Shown here one piece after another: positions 6,185 through 7,819 of a stretch of DNA of 7,819 nt (within the stretch, counting starts at the first letter, position 1; each line of letters starts with the position of its first letter). The notes beneath the pieces are model-generated. The model made no database searches. It was not told the origin of the DNA and saw only the letters and a list, made by a program, of their open reading frames with translations. Source of the DNA: Thermoanaerobaculaceae bacterium (lineage in GTDB: Bacteria > Acidobacteriota > Thermoanaerobaculia > Thermoanaerobaculales > Thermoanaerobaculaceae); assembly GCA_022865555.1 (NCBI GenBank), contig JALHTD010000323.1:1-7819 (forward strand). The letters are read 5' to 3'. Position numbers and translations under genes: made by a program.

Positions 6185-6978
6185 GCAGACATTCCATGAG
6201 AAAGCTCGTTCCTTCCTTCCTGGTGGTAGTGGTCGCTTTGCTCGCCCTGCCCGTTTCGGCGGCCCCTTCGGGGCACCTCGAGGGCTACATCCCCCAGGCC
6301 GCACACCTGTCGGGCAAGTTCAACTCGTTTTGGACCACAGATGTCTGGATCTACACCGAGTCGGCAACCAAGGTGCACCTGTGGTTCAACCAGACGGGAC
6401 GTGACAACACGAACGTTCAAAGCGTCGTCATCCCGCTGACGGGCCCGGTTACGTTCCTTCCCGACATTCTGCAGAACACCTTCGTCGTCTCGTCCACCAA
6501 GGGCAGCATCCACTACCTGGCGGATGGCCAGGTCGAGGTGGTGAGCAGGACCTGGACACCCGGCAAGGACGGCGGTAGCTACGGTCAGGTGATCTACGGC
6601 ATGCCGGTCTCGATGGCCGCGATGCCGGGCGCAGGTCCCTCCGGCTCGTTGCGCATGCTTGTCAACGAGACCGACGGCTTCCGCGTCAATCTCGGCCTTG
6701 CGAACGTGACCTCTTCGCCCGTTACCGTGACCGTCGAGGTATTCACGGCCGACGGCCAAGCCGCGCCTGGCGCCTCGTCGTTTGCCATGACACTTCAGCC
6801 GTACGACATGCAGCAGAAGGACGACATCCTGGCGGCACTCCCGGCTGGGCAGCGCCAGGGGTTGATCGTGCGCGCCAGCGTGAGCGCGGGTGACGGTGCG
6901 ATCCTGGGCTACCTGTCGGTGGTCGACAACACCACCAACGCCGCCAACTACCAGGAGGCGTTCCGGTTCGGATTCTGA
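6181..6978 (+). CDS. Secreted two-module beta-sandwich protein of unknown function
   Basis: With GTG 6181 as start the protein has 265 residues. AGGA at 6170-6173 lies seven bases upstream, and the start overlaps the previous stop by four bases (GTGA), a classic coupling arrangement. ATG 6196 would give 260 residues and an equally good signal peptide. The signal sequence, with a hydrophobic core at about 10-22, ends near PVSAAPSG. The mature part seems to be an internal duplication. Module 1 (about 50-138) has WTTDVWIYT, VVIPLTGPV, DILQNTF, then VEVVSRTW and SYGQ. Module 2 (about 155-262) has FRVNLGLANVT, FAMTLQPYDM, DDILAAL, then AILGYLSVVDN. The order of strands matches, and both are Val/Thr/Ser-rich. 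I see no catalytic residues, lipobox or cysteine. A surface or periplasmic accessory role to the coupled upstream protein is possible but unproven. Confidence 0.75.
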   Translation: MSRHSMRKLVPSFLVVVVALLALPVSAAPSGHLEGYIPQAAHLSGKFNSFWTTDVWIYTESATKVHLWFNQTGRDNTNVQSVVIPLTGPVTFLPDILQNTFVVSSTKGSIHYLADGQVEVVSRTWTPGKDGGSYGQVIYGMPVSMAAMPGAGPSGSLRMLVNETDGFRVNLGLANVTSSPVTVTVEVFTADGQAAPGASSFAMTLQPYDMQQKDDILAALPAGQRQGLIVRASVSAGDGAILGYLSVVDNTTNAANYQEAFRFGF

Positions 6979-7037
6979 AGTCATCCGCCGGGCCCTGTTA
7001 CCCTTGGGTCGCGGGCGGCAAAGTTGGCCGTTGAAAG

Positions 7038-7042
7038 GGAGG
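7038..7042 (+). promoter_or_regulatory. Ribosome-binding site of the YHS-like protein gene
   Basis: GGAGG at 7038-7042 lies seven bases before ATG 7050 and supports that start. The 71-base gap after the preceding stop (6978) shows no clear terminator or promoter, so read-through from the upstream pair is possible. Confidence 0.8.
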
Positions 7043-7049
7043 TCTAGAC

Positions 7050-7493
7050 ATGCAGAGAAACCTCGTTGTTTTGGTCGCGGCGGCGCTGCTGTTGGGCGCG
7101 GCCGTGAGTGTGGCGATGGACAAGCCGGCGCCCAAGCCGCAGACCACGTGCCCGGTGACCGGGAAAGCGGTCGACGCGAAGACCAGTCCCCACGTGGACT
7201 GGCAGGGGCAGCGAATCTACTTCGCCGACACGGCCGCCGCCGACTCCTTCCGAAAGGATCCGGAGAAGGTATTTGCCAAGATCGCCGCGGAAGGGGTGAC
7301 CCTCGAGAACATTCAAACGACCTGCCCCGTGAGCGGCGAAAACCTCGAGGGGGGCGACATGGGCCCACCGGTTGCGGTCAGCTACAAGGGGCGAACGGTC
7401 ATGTTCTGCTGCAACATGTGCCCACCCAAGTTCGAGAAGGACCCGGCGAAGTACCTCGCCAAGCTCCCGGGTGAGCAGCCCGCTACCAAGTAG
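7050..7493 (+). CDS. Secreted protein with two tandem YHS/TRASH-like metal-binding modules
   Basis: This 147-residue protein carries a signal peptide at residues 1-22 (core LVVLVAAALLLGAAV). Two homologous modules of about 50 residues follow. Module 1 (33-78) begins TTCPVTGKAVDAK and continues WQGQRIYFADTAAADSFRKD, PEKVF. Module 2 (91-139) begins TCPVSGENLEGG and continues YKGRTVMFCCNMCPPKFEKD, PAKYL. The pattern C-P-V-x-G, a beta-hairpin with a YxGR/WxGQR turn, then F-x-x-D-P is that of YHS-type domains, which bind transition metals such as copper through Cys. Module 2 keeps C92, C120, C121 and C124. Module 1 has only C34, with ADTA where module 2 has CCNMC. A periplasmic metal-binding or metal-sensing role is likely but the metal is unknown. 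The neighbouring, convergent CDF exporter gene is consistent with metal handling. Confidence 0.8.
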   Translation: MQRNLVVLVAAALLLGAAVSVAMDKPAPKPQTTCPVTGKAVDAKTSPHVDWQGQRIYFADTAAADSFRKDPEKVFAKIAAEGVTLENIQTTCPVSGENLEGGDMGPPVAVSYKGRTVMFCCNMCPPKFEKDPAKYLAKLPGEQPATK

Positions 7494-7527
7494 CCGCCGG
7501 CGCTCCGGCGAACACGGTGTATCCGAA

Positions 7528-7554
7528 GGCCCGCCTCGCCCATCGGGGCGGGCC
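7528..7554. terminator. GC-rich stem-loop between convergent genes, possible bidirectional terminator
   Basis: An 8-bp perfect inverted repeat, ggcccgcc (7528-7535) and ggcgggcc (7547-7554), encloses an 11-base loop in the 79-base gap between the YHS-like stop (7493) and the CDF stop (7573). Its position between two converging genes suggests a shared transcription stop. No T-run follows on either strand, so it does not fit the standard intrinsic terminator and may only be a stabilising hairpin. Confidence 0.4.
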
Positions 7555-7572
7555 CCGTGGTCTCTCGCTACC

Positions 7573-7819
7573 CTACTCCTCGCAGCCCATGCCAGAAGTC
7601 GCCGGCGGGCTCCCACCGTGCGAGCCGCCCGTGGGGCGGGGCACCTGTGTTGTTCTCTCGACCTGGATCGTGGAGTGGTCGATCCCGAAGCGGTCGTGGA
7701 TGGCAGTGCGGACGCGCCACAGGACGTCATCGGGGCAGTCGGGCTCGACCACCACGTGCGCGGAGAGCGCCACGAACCCGCTGGTGATCGTCCAGACGTG
7801 CAGGTCGTGGACGGCCCTG
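7573..7819 (-). CDS. Cation diffusion facilitator (CDF) metal exporter, C-terminal fragment at the window edge
   Basis: Only the last 81 residues are in the window; the frame is open to the right edge at 7818 and its start lies beyond. The first visible residues read RAVHDLHVWTITSGF, the characteristic opening of the cytoplasmic C-terminal domain of CDF (CzcD/ZitB-type) transporters. ALSAHVVVEPDC and a final FGIDHSTIQVE follow, the family's usual ferredoxin-like alpha-beta end. Members use the proton gradient to export Zn2+, Cd2+, Co2+ or similar ions from the cytoplasm; the specificity cannot be read from this fragment. After the conserved VE the protein has a tail of about 27 residues rich in Gly, Ser and Pro, with one His and one Cys. 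A GTG at 7773 is an internal valine and not the start. The gene converges on the YHS-like gene. Confidence 0.85.
   Translation of the reverse strand, partial: RAVHDLHVWTITSGFVALSAHVVVEPDCPDDVLWRVRTAIHDRFGIDHSTIQVERTTQVPRPTGGSHGGSPPATSGMGCEE

Noticed and set aside
5498..6198. A frameshift joining the Met-rich propeller gene to the following gene
   Set aside because: The second gene begins with its own complete signal peptide and its own ribosome-binding site, so the two are separate coupled genes and not a broken single gene.
6979..7049. A hairpin in the gap before the YHS-like gene (ccgcc near 6987, ggcgg near 7015)
   Set aside because: Only about five outer base pairs match, with poor internal pairing and no T-run; not strong enough to call a terminator or leader structure.
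6010..7368. A 452-codon open frame on the minus strand
   Set aside because: It runs antisense across three plus-strand genes that have signal peptides, ribosome-binding sites and recognisable domains. Its composition is Arg/Pro/Gly/His-rich, as expected from an antisense frame in GC-rich coding DNA.
1..7819. tRNA, rRNA, insertion sequences, integrases, attachment sites or phage genes
   Set aside because: Reading both strands showed no cloverleaf-like sequence, no transposase or integrase motifs, and no terminal inverted repeats.

Overview
This is a GC-rich bacterial segment with dense genes, nearly all separated by fewer than 150 bases. It has no rRNA, tRNA, CRISPR array or transposase that I can see. 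The predicted products point to a diderm bacterium: an outer-membrane-type beta-barrel protein, several signal peptides, and a partner-switching STAS/kinase pair. Large TolB-like propeller/barrel fusions and small secreted beta-sandwich proteins bring Acidobacteriota (Thermoanaerobaculia-like lineages) to mind. That assignment is an impression from protein style and was not tested.

Layout. (1) Bases 2-412 (+) hold the 3' end of a gene made of 54-bp tandem repeats, encoding an 18-residue unit built from two 9-residue halves, followed by a probable terminator. (2) Bases 536-3469 (+) encode a 977-residue secreted protein that joins a HExxH zinc-peptidase domain, a beta-propeller and a C-terminal beta-barrel. 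(3) Bases 3480-5355 (-) hold a compact three-gene run, transcribed as PrsW-like intramembrane protease, STAS anti-sigma-factor antagonist, then RsbW/SpoIIAB-like anti-sigma kinase. It converges on gene 2 with only 10 bases between the stops. (4) Bases 5498-6978 (+) hold two translationally coupled genes for secreted proteins: a Met-rich PQQ-propeller-like protein and a two-module beta-sandwich protein. (5) Bases 7050-7493 (+) encode a secreted protein with two YHS/TRASH-like metal-binding modules. (6) Bases 7573-7819 (-) are the C-terminal end of a cation diffusion facilitator (CDF) metal exporter that runs off the right edge.

How the genes may work together. The minus-strand run looks like one signalling unit: membrane proteolysis plus a partner switch, the two classic ways of releasing a sigma factor. 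No sigma factor lies in the window. The right-hand third has a loose metal theme (Met-rich secreted protein, Cys-rich YHS-like protein, CDF exporter), but the genes are not all on one strand and the link is inference. The points most worth a second look are the 9-residue repeat protein, the protease-propeller-barrel fusion, the PrsW-STAS-kinase arrangement with its long PrsW C-terminal extension, and the asymmetric cysteine loss in the tandem YHS-like protein.
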